Below, in pieces: positions 33,178-44,597 of a stretch of 64,000 nt of DNA. Source of the stretch: Blastocystis hominis (lineage: Eukaryota; Sar; Bigyra; Opalinata; Blastocystidae); contig NW_013171815.1 in assembly GCF_000151665.1 (NCBI RefSeq), positions 943,153 through 1,007,152 of the forward strand, read 5' to 3'. The first letter of the stretch is position 1. Each line of letters opens with the position of its first letter. The notes under the pieces are model-generated. The model saw nothing but the letters and a program-made list of their open reading frames with translations, was not told the DNA's origin and made no database searches. A program made the position numbers and the translations under genes.

Positions 33178-34907
33178 ATGAATACTGATAACCAAGGCAT
33201 CATCCTTGCTTTAGATATTGGAACAAATAATACGTGCGGTAGTTTTATAAACCCCTATACAGGCAAAGCTGAAATTATCGAGGTTGATGGTTTACGGTCA
33301 GTTCCGTCATTCTTTGGATACAATAGGAACGGAGAAGAAATTATCGGATTGGCAGCCAAAAAAAAGTTTTGTGATGGAATCAGTGAAGTGATCGGAAGGG
33401 CTAAATATCTTATGGGGAAGCAAATTCCTCGAGATGCAATCGAAAAATATAGTGAAAAGTGTGGAGTCGAGATAAGGATTAATCAGGAAGAATACTGCTA
33501 TTTCCATTTACCTAGAAAAGGAGTTGATATCAATCCAAGCGAGTTGTATAAACGAATGATCAATTTATATGTATCTATTCTGGAGAGTAAGCACATTGGA
33601 CGTGCTGAGAAAATCCGAATTACCGTTCCTGCGTCGTTTAACGCCATTCAGAGAGACCTGGTGAAGCGAGTTGCAGAAGAGTGTGGCTTTGAAAGTGAAA
33701 ACATTTCGCTCCTAAACGAACCCTCAGCTGCTGCCTACATGTATTGGCATGAGCAGAAGCCAACACAAGGTACGTTTTTGGTATATGACTTTGGAGGCGG
33801 CACGTTCGATCTTTCGTTGGTAGGAGTCAACAATGGTGTATTGGAAGTTCTTGATCATGATGGTGACCCAGAGTTGGGTGGATGCGATATTGATAAAGCG
33901 ATTTCAAACGAGTACCAAACGGAAATCGAAGGCAGAAATCTTCCGATCATTCGAAAGGAGATGCCTCAAAACGTGGTAAAGCGGATTATTGGGAAGTTGC
34001 TGCTGAGATGTGAAGAAAGCAAGATAAGATTGGGAGAGACATTCGCACCTGGTCATGGTGGAGAACTAGTCTTGGAGGATGATGATGAGATGGTGATGAG
34101 GAGGTGGAGGAGAGAGTAGAAGAGCCAGTAGGGAATGACGTGGTTACCATCAACATAGCAGATATTATATTTTTTAAAGAAGACAGTGACGATGAACAGG
34201 AAGGTATTGAGTATGAGTATGAATATGAACTCACTCGAGAAGAACTGATTCATTTGTCACAGCCATATATCAACAAGACAGTCGGATTAGTACGCGATCT
34301 TCTCGAAAAGAATCATTTGCAAAGTTCAGATATCTCATCTGTAATCGTCGTGGGTGGATCAAGTCTACTACCGTCGGTGAAAAGAAGTCTGGAAACGATC
34401 TTCCATCCCAGACAGATTTTAGACACAGTGCCTCCTAAGGAAGTTGTGTCCCTTGGAGCGTGCTATTCGCTCTTTGAAAACTATGGATTGAAGGAGCGAA
34501 GCACGTATAGTCTGGGAGTGGAGATGAGGAAGAAGAACCATGTTCAGTGGCTAATTCCGAAGAATGCTCCTCTTCCCTATCAATGCGATTGTACCATTAC
34601 GACCACTGAAGATTACCAAACTTACATTGTTACAAACCTGGTTCAGGGAAATTCAGAGGAGGTAGTGACAAGAAAAGAAAAGAATCTGATTCGTTTGGGA
34701 TCTATTTATTGCGAGATTAAGACAGTTGATGAGAAGGGGAAGGTGCCTTTTGATGTAACTTACATTTTTGAGTCTGACGGATGTGTACATGTGCGTATCG
34801 TTGAAAGAGGTGTGGCTGAACCGATTTTTGATCAGAATGTTCAATGGAAGGATTACAATGTTTGTTCTAAAATGATTCCATTACTACACAAAAGTTTCAA
34901 ACAATCA

Positions 34908-34938
<31 letters not shown>

Positions 34939-35006
34939 CAAATCTTAAAGCTATGTTGAGTAATGGGTGGGATGGCGAGGTGGAGCAAAGCTTTTATGAA
35001 GATTAG
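33178..35006 (+). CDS. Divergent Hsp70-family ATPase chaperone
   Basis: The ATG is at 33,178. The nucleotide-binding domain is clear: LALDIGTNNTCG (phosphate 1), RITVPASFNAIQRD, LLNEPSAAAYMY, FLVYDFGGGTFDLSLVG (phosphate 2), LGGCDID and, further on, VIVVGGSSLLPSVKR (adenosine motif). A substrate-binding beta domain follows (YSLGVEMRKKNH...) and a short basic tail with KKERKKERKK in place of the usual helical lid. The frame changes at about 34,040-34,119 inside a GAT/GAG-rich stretch: either a 32-35-nt GT-AG intron starting at about 34,068 (GTCTTGG...) or a 1-nt indel. The segment after it is an unusual acidic insertion before the LTREEL motif. Probably cytosolic; not a canonical Hsp70. Confidence 0.8.
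34905..34938 (+). repeat. GAAA microsatellite in Hsp70-like gene
   Basis: About seven tandem GAAA units keep the reading frame and encode the KKERKKERKK tail near the C-terminus of the Hsp70-like protein. Confidence 0.8.
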
Positions 35007-37355
35007 GCATCACTTCCTGTCGATCTTCCCTATTCTCCTCCTGCGTTGTTTTCTTCTCTGGTTCCCTTGGCCTGCTCTGGTTCATCGGACCAAAGTTCAA
35101 GCGATTGAACAGCGGATTGTTCCTTAACTGCGAAGGCTTCAACATAGCAATTTCTTCCTTCTCTTCTTCTTCTTTTTCTTCCTTCTCTTCCTTCTCTTCC
35201 TTTTCGTCTTCTCTGTCAAAGGACTTCACTTTTCTTGCCGGTACTGCAAAAGATTCGGTAGAATCGTGAGAGACTGGCTGGCTCTTCGACGAGCCACCAC
35301 TTGATGGAACGGTAGGAGAAGCATGTCGTTGAGAATCCGAAGATAACCGTCGCGAAGGCAGCGAATTCGGAATAGCAGGCACAGAATTGGGAGTTGGTGG
35401 TACTGGAGATGGCGATGGATGGCGTAGAGAAAGCCGTCTGTTGGATGAAGGAGGAGGAGGAGGACACGGAGGAGGAACCGAACTTGGCTTTGATGGAGTG
35501 GAAAGAGAAGCGTTTGATGGAACTGGAGGAAAAGGACGTGGAGAGCTTTTCATTGACGAGGATGAAGCTGGAATAGAGCTTGAATTGGATGGAGGAGATG
35601 TGCTCATTTTGAGTGGATTTGAAAGTGAAGCACTCAGTTTCTTTGTGCTAGGAGGAGGAGGACTATGCTTTGGAATAGGTGGAGGGGATGATGTAGGACT
35701 CTGCTTGGTAATGGGTGGAGGCGGAGGAGGAGGTGGAGTTGGACTGTGATCGGGTTTTGATAATGGAGCCGGATTCTGTTTAGGAATAGGAGGAGGAGGA
35801 GGAGGCGGAGTTGGGCTGTGAACGGGTTTTGGTGAAGGCGTAGAACTGTGAACGGGTTTTGGAGGAAGAGGAGAACTGGGTTTGATCGAAGCCGGGAAGG
35901 TAGCACTGCACACAGAATCGAAACTTTCATTGGAAGAAGTCGGTCTTGTTGAGCATGATTTCGAAACAGAATCAGCGGACACCGAAGTGGAAATAGAAGC
36001 AGAGAGCGAAGCAGAGAAAGCCTGGGGGAATGGAGGTGGAGGCGGCGATTTCTTCGGCGCTCGCTTCGGCGATGGCGTTTTCTCGACACTCACAACCGAA
36101 TCGGAAGCACGCGATGATCGCACACTGGGTGACAATAAACTCTCCTTCTCGATTGACCCTTCGCCCACCACGCCTTTCGCGCTCGATTCCAAACTGTCCA
36201 ATCGACTGCACAGCTCCCAGATCTCGGGCGTTACGCCCTGCATGGACTCAAGCAGCTCGCATTGCTTCTCGATCTCTGCTTGCTCTCGGCGAATCAAATC
36301 GATCTCGCTGATCGAGTGCAGCACTTGGTCCATGTCCTTATTCAGCTCGTTCACTCGCTCATGAAGAGAAGAGAGTTTTGTAGCGTAGAGTTGCTGTTCT
36401 TCGATGAGAAATTCTCGGATTGGCTGGATGGATTCGTCCATCACTTGATTCGAGTTGAGCAGATGCATTTCTTCTGCACTCACTGAATCCGTTTCTTTTG
36501 CTTCCATCTGATTGAGGATGATTGCAAGCTCAGAAAGACTCTATTCTTTAATTCTCTCTGCGAATTCTACGGTTTGGGTGACCTGCAACGAAACGGTGGA
36601 AGAATCGAAGAGCTTGTAAATCTGCTCAGTTGACGCGGTAATGTATTTTCGAGACTGCGGAGAAGAAACGATGTATACGGAGAGCATGAGCGGATCGAGG
36701 TTGGTGTGTTTCTAGATTTCGATAGGGTTGAAATGAACTTTACTGCAAACTCCTCGAGAAGCGAGGGAAAATGGGTGTAGTAAGGTTTGTATAGAGTAAG
36801 CGAGGATTCATCGGGAAGACGAACGTTCATCTCATAAAGGTCTGAACAAACATAGAGGGTCGAGAACGGAGGGATTTCACAGTCGCCAACGGTGAATTGT
36901 TCGTTACACACGATTTCATTAAATATTACATATGATAGATTCAGAGTTGAATTGGATTTGCCAAAAATCTAGGATAAACAACGCGTCATACTCCTACTCG
37001 ACTACAACGGCGTTTGATATCTCCAATTTTGCAGCCGCTGTCAACAGACAGAACTACCTTTTGAGTACCAAATAGAATATAAATCGAAATGGGCTGAACA
37101 CTCGTTTCAAATGAAACTGGAGTGGAATCCAGCGTCAAAATGTCAGAAACCATGCTTTTGTCATCGAGATAGAAGTGTCCTTGCTTAACCTGTATTAAGC
37201 AATCTTCTATGCCAATCTTCTCCTATTCGCTCACATAAATCGAAGAGCAATACGGATATATGGTGTTTCACAGATTCAACTGACAGGCGAGGAGATTGAG
37301 CAACCGCTATCTCTATTCGCTCTCCATTCAGATTTCCTGAAACGACGATACTCAT
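34951..37355 (-). CDS. Ubiquitin-like, coiled-coil, polyproline protein
   Basis: The ATG is at 37,355. Short introns (31, 31, 34, 32 and 30 nt) join five N-terminal exons to the large last exon. Residues 1-80 look like a ubiquitin fold (MSIVVSGNLNGERIEIAV..., then LIQVKQGHFYLDDKSMVSD). A second unknown domain follows (GDCEIPPFSTLYVCSDLYEM...PYYTHFPSLLEEFA). Then comes a coiled coil (QQLYATKLSSLHERVNELNK) and a very long Ser/Pro region with many PPPPPP runs (about 35,380-35,860), which would bind profilin, SH3 or WW partners. Near the C-terminus is an acidic EKEE tract and the phrase NNPLFNRLNFGPM. An actin-related adaptor is plausible, but no WH2 motif is certain. The 3' end overlaps the Hsp70 gene end by about 55 bp, and the true stop is unsure. 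Confidence 0.55.
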
Positions 37356-37847
37356 GGAGATGATTTTCTACAGGTCCTTAATACTAAAAAGGATATTTTT
37401 CTATCCCTTAAAGTTTTGGCATGAATCCAATGATCTGCAGGGATAAGATCCTATGGGTATAATCGATTTACAGATTGCCAAAAAGGGGTCAGAAATGTAC
37501 TTCGATAAAAGAATGTTGTGTATGCAAAATGTGAATGGATAATGCATCACCTAGGCCTATACTTTCGATTCAAGCCTATTTGGATAAAAGGTACAAAGCA
37601 ATGATCCCCTCGATCCAGACATGAATGAGTACGGTGATGAGTGTACATCATAGAAGCTATTATTTGTAGTACCATTTCATCAAAAAAAGCGTAAAAATAG
37701 GTAGAATCGAGGGTGCCGGTTTTGATGCATAGCGGGATAATTATATAGGAATTTATATGGCATGAACCAAGCGTGCATCAAATCCGCAGCATTCCATGGT
37801 TTGGATCTATCAGATATTTATATTCTTTTCATAAACAACACAGCAAA
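37356..37847. other. Divergent promoter spacer
   Basis: This lies between the leftward polyproline gene and the rightward AP-2 alpha gene. It is AT-rich, with no open frame of note and no RNA gene that I can identify. It presumably holds both promoters. Confidence 0.6.
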
Positions 37848-39753
37848 ATGGCCTTTCGTATGCGAAGCTTGAAGAACTTCATCAGGGATATTCGCAACTG
37901 TAGGTTTGTGTAAAGATTGAGCTGAGGTGTTTAGGCCAGACAAAGGAGTCAGAGGCGACCCGTGTGATGGAGGAGATGGCTACTATTCGTAATCAATTCA
38001 CAAGCGCTAAGCTTTCTGCTGCTGATCGTAAGAAGTACGTCTGGACCCTTGTCTACATGTAGGAGATAATTGTGTGGGTTGATTGTGTAGCTATCTTCTC
38101 GGATATGAAATTGATATCGGTCATATGGAAGTGATCACTCTGATCTCGTCTCCAAACTTCCAAGAGAAACAAGTCGGATATCTAGCAGCTGCCGTCTTGT
38201 TCAAGTGCACTGATAAGCTGTTCACTCTGATTGTGAACTCTATGAGAAACGATGTCATCAACGGCGTGGAGGTGAACCAGATCCTCGCTCTGTCCGCCGT
38301 CGCCAACCTTGGAGGCCGTGACCTTGCCGAAACCCTTCTCGAGGATATTCTGCAGCTGGTCCAGAAGAACACCACGACCAACCTGGTCAAGCAGAAGTGC
38401 GCTCTGACCCTTCTGTCTCTGTACCGTTCGAGCCCTGATACCGTGGGAACGCAGTGGGTGGACAAGGTGCTTCCGATGTTCAACGTGCGTGCCAACTTCG
38501 GCTGCGCTCTGTCCGTGTCGGGTCTGCTGGCCAACCTGATGGGCGCGATCAAGGAGGAGGATATGATCGACGAGATCCGCCACACTGCGATCGGCGTGCT
38601 CCGCGCGCTGGTGCTGGAGAAGGCCTGCCCGGACGCCTACATGTACTACAACGTGGCTTGCCCCTGGCTGGTGGTGAACTGCCTGCGTATTCTGAAGTCC
38701 TGCCCGTACCCCACCAACAAGAAGGAGGTCAACCTGCTGGAGGACGCGCTGCACACCATTCTGCAGCACAACGAGATGACCAAGAACCGCAACCACGACA
38801 ATGCCACGCACGGAGAGCTGTTCGAGGCTGTGAACCTGATCATCTCCTACGAGAACCAGACCGATCCGGAGCTCCGTGCGTCCGTGGTCAGCTATCTGGG
38901 CCGCTTCATTATGTACGATGAGCCCAACATTCGCTACCTGGGTCTGGACTACATGTCTCGCCTTGCCCAGCTGCAGGGAGTGAGCGACAAGATCAAGAAG
39001 CACCAGGACACCATCATGCAGTCGCTGGATGACCCCGATCTCGCCATTCGTAAGCGTGCTCTGCACATGCTCTTCTCGATGTGCGACGATGAGAACGCCG
39101 AGGAGATCGTCAAGAAGCTGCTGGATCACCTGCACAGCAACGATTACATGATCAAGGAAGAAATGGCTCTGAAGACCGCTATTCTGGCCGAGCGTTTCCC
39201 CAAGGACAACAGCTGGTACTGCGATGTGATTGTGGAGCTGATGCTCTACGCTGGAGACTACGTGTCCGATGATATCTGGCACCGTATGGTCCAGATCGTG
39301 TCCCAGCAGGAGGACATCCAGGAGTACGCTGCCCACAAGATGTACGAGCAGCTGCAGCCCACCAACGTGCACGAGATCATGGTTCGCTGCGGATCCTACA
39401 TTCTCGGAGAGTACGCCGAGCTCATTGCTGACCCCGAGGACGAGGAGAACGAGCCCGTGGAGCCCGAGAACATTCTGGAGACTCTCCAGAAGCACTACCT
39501 GAAGGTGTCTCTGAACACCCAGATCCTGATGATGACCGCCTTCGCCAAGCTGCTGGTGCAGTTCGAGGAGCTGGAGGACGAAATCCGCGGTCTGTTCGAG
39601 CAGAACCTGTCGCACATCGATTCGGAGATGCAGCAGCGCGTTGTGGAGTACAACGCTCTGGCCGATTCCGATATCATGGAGGACATTCTGGACCAGATGC
39701 CTCCGTTCTCGGAGGATCGTGAGAACGTGCTGGAGTTGAAGCTCAAGGCTCCT

Positions 39754-39785
<32 letters not shown>

Positions 39786-39831
39786 CGACAGCGACGACGA
39801 TGATGATGATGATAGCGATGACGACGATGAT

Positions 39832-39875
<44 letters not shown>

Positions 39876-40686
39876 AGATGAGGACGAGGATGAGGAGGAA
39901 GAGGAAGACGAGGACGAGGAGGCCGAGGGCATTGACGACGATGTGGCCGAGATGATGCCCGCCTGGTTCAACAACTGCGTGATGAAGAACAAGGCGGTTC
40001 TGTACAAGGACGAGCGCATCCAGGTGGGAGTCACCAAGGACGTGCAGGGCTCCACTGCGCGCTTCAACATGTTCTACAGCAACAAGTCGGGAGCCGCGAT
40101 GAAGAACTTCAGCGCGGAGATCGAGTCGGAGGAGGGCGGTCTGGCTCTGGACGCCACCGAGGTGGCGGACAGCATCGCTGCGGGCGCCAACGCGAAGCAG
40201 CAGATCACGGCGACGTGCAACAAGCCGTTCACTGCGAGCCCCACGCTGACGGTGAGCTTCACGGTGAAGGGCAAGAGCTACGCGCTGCCGATCGAGTTCC
40301 CCATCGTGGCGGTGACGTTCTGCACGGCGAACGAGCTGGACGCGGACACCTTCCAGCAGCGCTGGTCGAACCCCGCGCTCCAGGAGAAGGAGGCCAAGGA
40401 GACCTTCCGCGCGGGCGAGGAGAAGGACGTGAGCTCGCTGGAGGAGCTGCTGCCCGCGCTGGGCTTCAGCATCGTGGAGGGCGTGGACGAGTCCGCGAAC
40501 AAGGTGTACGCGGCGGGAACCTTCGTGACGAGCAAGGTCGCCGCTTCGGGCAAGCCGGTCACTGTCGGAGTGCTCTGCCTGTTTGAGTGGGCCAAGGCCA
40601 AGAGAGCCTTCCGTCTTACTGTCCGCGCCTCCAATGCCGTCGTCGCTGCCGCTTGCAAGGATCATTTGAAGGCTGAGCTGGAATAA
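37848..40686 (+). CDS. AP-2 complex subunit alpha (alpha-adaptin)
   Basis: This is the large subunit of the clathrin adaptor at the plasma membrane; it binds PI(4,5)P2, cargo and accessory proteins. Exons: 37,848-37,899, 37,935-38,058 and 38,091-40,686. The trunk starts FRMRSLKNFIRDIRNCQTKE, with KKYVWTLVYIYLLGYEIDIGHME and SSPNFQEKQVGYLA, all alpha-adaptin signatures. HEAT-like helices run to about residue 610 (ILAERFPKDNSWY, AGDYVSDDIWHRMVQIV, GSYILGEYAELI). A very acidic hinge (39,757-39,930) follows and then the beta-sandwich and platform of the ear (about 250 residues). The stop TAA is encoded and TGTTTGTT lies at 40,721-40,728. GC-rich codon use points to high expression. An AP-1 gamma or AP-3 identity is less likely given the N-terminal block. 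Confidence 0.9.
39757..39930 (+). repeat. GAGGAC-rich tract encoding the acidic hinge of AP-2 alpha
   Basis: Near-perfect GAGGAC and GATGAC repeats encode about 55 residues that are almost all Glu and Asp with two Ser. The tract replaces the usual hinge between trunk and ear. Confidence 0.85.
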
Positions 40687-40740
40687 GCAGCAACAAGTGG
40701 AAGTCGAAGTATTGCTTCTTTGTTTGTTCGATCACGGATC

Positions 40741-43700
40741 ATGGAGGCGGAAGCGAGCCGCGAGGTGTTGCTCGGATCGGTCTCTTTTTACCCCAGTCAG
40801 TGCAAACAGCTCCATTCCCTATCATGTCCCGAATTTGTAAATGGCTGTCGCTATGCTGTGAGCTACAGGGTCTCAATTAGAAACAAAGCTCCGATCATAC
40901 TCTCTCTGTAGGAGTTCGCCCATCACCTTATTCCTAGAGATATCCAACTTTTATATCCCTGTTCCCCGTGCATTAGTGTAGATGCGGCATTTGAGATCCA
41001 GCTGGGAGTGATCGAGCGAAGGACTGTGACGATTATCCACCAAGAGACCAAACAGGTCCATTACTCGTATACTTCGCACAGTTGTAAACTGCAAATCGAC
41101 CTTGTAACAGTTACACAGTCAACCCACTTGCAGCTCTCTCTGAAGAACTGCTATTCAAAGTCATTTCCAAATCTGCTTGTAATCTAGAGTCGCTTCTCTC
41201 GACTGGATACTCTCTCGCGATCCTACAGAAAGCCCAGTGGGCATCATTAACAATGGTGCTATCTGCTATCTGAATTCTGTTGTTCAACTTCTCTACAGCA
41301 TTCCATCCTTCCGCTCCATCATCGAGAGCATCGATTTCTGCTCTCTTCTCCACTCCTGCTCGACTGTTGAGAGCATGAAACGAATCCTCAAATCGACCTT
41401 TTTAGCCCTTCAAAAAACGTTTTACGCACTGGATCATTCTCGAATCCCCGTCGATGTATCCAGTCTTTTTGAGTCCTTTCAGTGGAAAGACGAAGAACGC
41501 AACGAGCAAGTAGATGCTGCATGATCGCTTCATGGTAGAAAGATGCTCACGAGGTTCTCTTGCTTCTTCTCAATCGCCTAAACGACGAATGGAGAGCGTT
41601 TCACTTTACTTCAGCTTCATCGTCGAGGGCTGAAACTCCCTTCGGTAGGGATGAAACGGCCGTTCTGTAACGTAGATTCGCTTTTAAAAGGATTGTTTCT
41701 TGTTTCCTTCGGAGATAACGAGAAGCGCTTCTCGAAATCCCACAAAGACCCGTTTTATGTCATTCCATTAGTTGGCACTATTTTTGTGATTGTCACTTCA
41801 AGGATGTCGAGGGATGCTCCACGCTTCAGGAAGCATTCCAGCGCTTTCTACAACAAGAAAAACTGGAAAATGAAAATCGAATTCGATTACGAACCGGCGA
41901 ATTGGTCGATGGTTGGAGGAAGGTGGAGATTGTGGGAGTCCCGAAGGTTCTCATTCTGCAGTTGAAGTGGTTTCATTTCTGCGCGGAAACCTTCCAGATA
42001 AACAAAATCAGTTCGTTTTTTGAATTTCCAGAAATCCTGGATATTTCTTCGTTTTCTTCTCTTTCTGAAAAATACACTCTGCAGAGTGTAATCATTCATT
42101 CAGGATCTACGTTGTTGGGTCATTACTATTGCTATGCAGCTCATAACAATCAGTGGATTCAATTTGATGATCATCAAGTTTCTCCAGTTTCCTTCTCGGA
42201 TGTGCAGAAATCCGGTTTTGGAGTACGAGAAACGCCTCCTGCTAAGCGTTGCAAGCGATCTGAGAGTGGAAAACCGCCTCGCCCATCGCGCATGGCGATG
42301 AAGTTGAAAGGAGGGAACGAATGTTGTTTGATGGACGAAACCACTTCTGCGTATTTGTTGGTTTACACACAAGCAAACGAAGGAAAAGAACGCGAGTGGA
42401 AGAACGATTTCCCTCGAAAACTGCTCCTGCAAGAAATGAAAAAAAGCGTTCAGCAGTACTTTGATAATTATGGAATCACTATACATGTCGTGTCGATTCA
42501 TTCGCTGTGCGAAGAAGAACCGACTTTTTCTCTTTTGTGGGATTTTGTAACGCCCTCTGGAGTTTCGTCCTATTGTGTGAATGGAAAGCAGAAACTCTGC
42601 GAGGAATTTCGACGCATTGGAGAGAAGATGGGGATTCCCGCGGGGAAGCAAGTGTGGTGGAGAATGCGGGAAGTGGATTCGGTGTGGAGAGTGGATCGTC
42701 GAATTCCAAAAGAAGAGCAGAATCAGACGTTCGAGGAATGGGGGCGTTTTTCCCGCGGGGCAGCGAAGATAATGCTGTATGTCCAGGAAAACGCGATGGA
42801 GGAAGACGAGATTTTGTTATTTGCTGGAGATATGAATCGAATGAATGAACGGGTTTTGAATGAATTGAATGAGTCAAATCGAATGAATGAATTGAATGAA
42901 CGGGTTTTGAATGAATTGAATGAGTCAAATCGAATGAATGAATTGAATGAACGGGTTTTGAATGAATTGAATGAGTCAAATCGAATGGATGAATCGAATC
43001 GAATGAATGAATCGAATCGAAACAGTCGAATGAATGAATCAAATGAATCAAACGAATCAAACGAATTAGTTGAACCGAATCAAATGAATGAATCACAAAA
43101 GTCTTGTGAACTGAATGAATCATCCAAACCGATTGAACCGATCAACTCAGCCACTACAAAATGGAGGGAAATTCGTGTGAATAAAAACGCATCCATCAGC
43201 CAGTTGGCACAATTGCTCAAGATTCCTTTGCATGGAATTTGGTTGGTTCAAAATCACACGCTTCATAATATCGATTCCGATCCATCAATGAAAAACATGT
43301 CACTCAACGATGCAGGGTTTCGAGATGGCGATGTGCTCTTTTTGTATAACCCTGCGAAAGAATTGAATTTGCTTCCTCACCCTTTCACTCAATGCTTCTC
43401 CGTATTTTGCTTTCCCATTTCAAAATATCCACAGTATGACAGTTTCATCTTCCCCATTTTTGGAACGGATGTCATCAAATCTCTGAAAGCTCGAATTTGG
43501 AAGAAATTCCAAGAATCGCCTCCCTTTCCTTTTTCCAATCCTTCATTTCATACCATTCCCGCGGTTCCAAAATCGTGGAAGGACATTCGAATCTTTCGAT
43601 TTGCGAGACCGCAAAAGTCCAAAAATCAAAATCCTATTTGGAAATCGTATTTGAATCTGTTTGTCCCTGAAGGAAATGCCATGCGACATGAATGGCTTCT

Positions 43701-44466
43701 TTCTCTCATCCAGGAGAGTCGAAGATCTGGAAGTTTCGTTGATTCTTTCGGGGGCGATGAGGTGGACGACGAAACTCCCGTGGAATTGGCACTCCGGTGG
43801 AAACCCGCGGAGGTTTCTCCATCTTCTTCAGAATTGTTTTTGATGTATGACGTGATTCCAAATCGAAATGATGAATTTGAAGTGATTTATGTGAACTTGT
43901 TAATGGATCATAATTATCAAGAGATTCCTATACAAGTCTGTGATGACTGTACTTGCAAAAATGTGCTTGATTCAATTCATCGATTGCCTGAATGGTCTGA
44001 AAAGGAATTGGTTTGTTATTGTGCTGCGGATGGATGGATTCGATGTGTTCATGCCTTAGAAGATTTTGTTCGTTACGGCTGCGTTGCCCATCATCGCAGT
44101 TTTTTGTGTGTGAGCGAGAAGAAGCCATGCAACCAGTTCGAAATTCAGTGCGAGATCGCTGTATTGAAGGGATGGGCGAATGGTTTTCCCGTGTATTCAT
44201 CGGAGTTTATCCCTCGAATCCTCCCTATATCGCTGAATAGCACATATCAAAGGATAATGGAGGACGTAAGCAGAGTGCTCCAAGTGAAAAGAGTGCGTGA
44301 CGTTTATTATTTGGATGCAGGGGAGTCGCGAACTGCATCGAGAGAGAAATGGATTCGGATTGAGCGGTTGGAACAGACCATTCAAGAGAATCCGTGTGAC
44401 GAGAAGTTATTTGAACCGCAAGATGACGAGAAGAGCTTTCCATTATTCGCGTTAGACATTAGTTGA
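40741..44466 (+). CDS. USP7-like ubiquitin carboxyl-terminal hydrolase
   Basis: This cysteine protease removes ubiquitin. The ATG at 40,741 lies 13 nt after the AP-2 poly(A) motif. The N-terminal part (to about 41,230) is split by several unclear introns and may be a MATH-like domain. The Cys box reads GIINNGAICYLNSVVQLL (about 41,238). After a 30-nt intron, QKDAHEVLLLLLNRLND corresponds to the QQD/H box. The His box is GSTLLGHYYCYAAHNNQWIQFDDHQV, with catalytic His and Asp present. Downstream is an Asn/Glu-rich tandem repeat (42,840-43,100) and then a long C-terminal region with ubiquitin-like folds (REIRVNKNASISQLAQLL), as in USP7. The stop TGA is encoded at 44,464-44,466. The lack of Thr before the catalytic Cys (AIC for ATC) is minor. 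Confidence 0.8.
42841..43000 (+). repeat. 51-bp tandem repeat in the USP7-like gene
   Basis: Three near-identical 51-bp units (CGGGTTTTG anchors at 42,850, 42,901 and 42,952) encode 17-residue units rich in Asn, Glu and Leu (RVLNELNESNRMNELNE). They are followed by shorter degenerate MNESN units to about 43,100. They lie in the linker after the catalytic domain. Confidence 0.9.
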
Positions 44467-44518
44467 TTCTTTATTGTGTGCTACTTTGGATTGTTTTGCA
44501 TCAACACACGATTGATTG

Positions 44519-44558
44519 ATGGATCGATGGATCGATGGATCGATGGATCGATGGATCA
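44519..44558. repeat. GGATCGAT 8-bp microsatellite
   Basis: About four to five tandem GATCGATG units lie in the 3' spacer between the convergent USP7-like and TRAPPC8-like genes. Confidence 0.9.
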
Positions 44559-44597
44559 AAAGAATTTCTAAAACAAACATCAAATCACACAACACAA

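Noticed and set aside
35387-35749. Glycine-rich open frame opposite the polyproline gene
   Set aside because: Gly runs are the complement of Pro codons; no independent evidence.
38182-40665. Very long open frame (827 residues) on the strand opposite AP-2 alpha
   Set aside because: It is the antisense shadow of a GC-rich gene with strong codon bias; the protein is Leu/Val/His repetitive and unlike any family.
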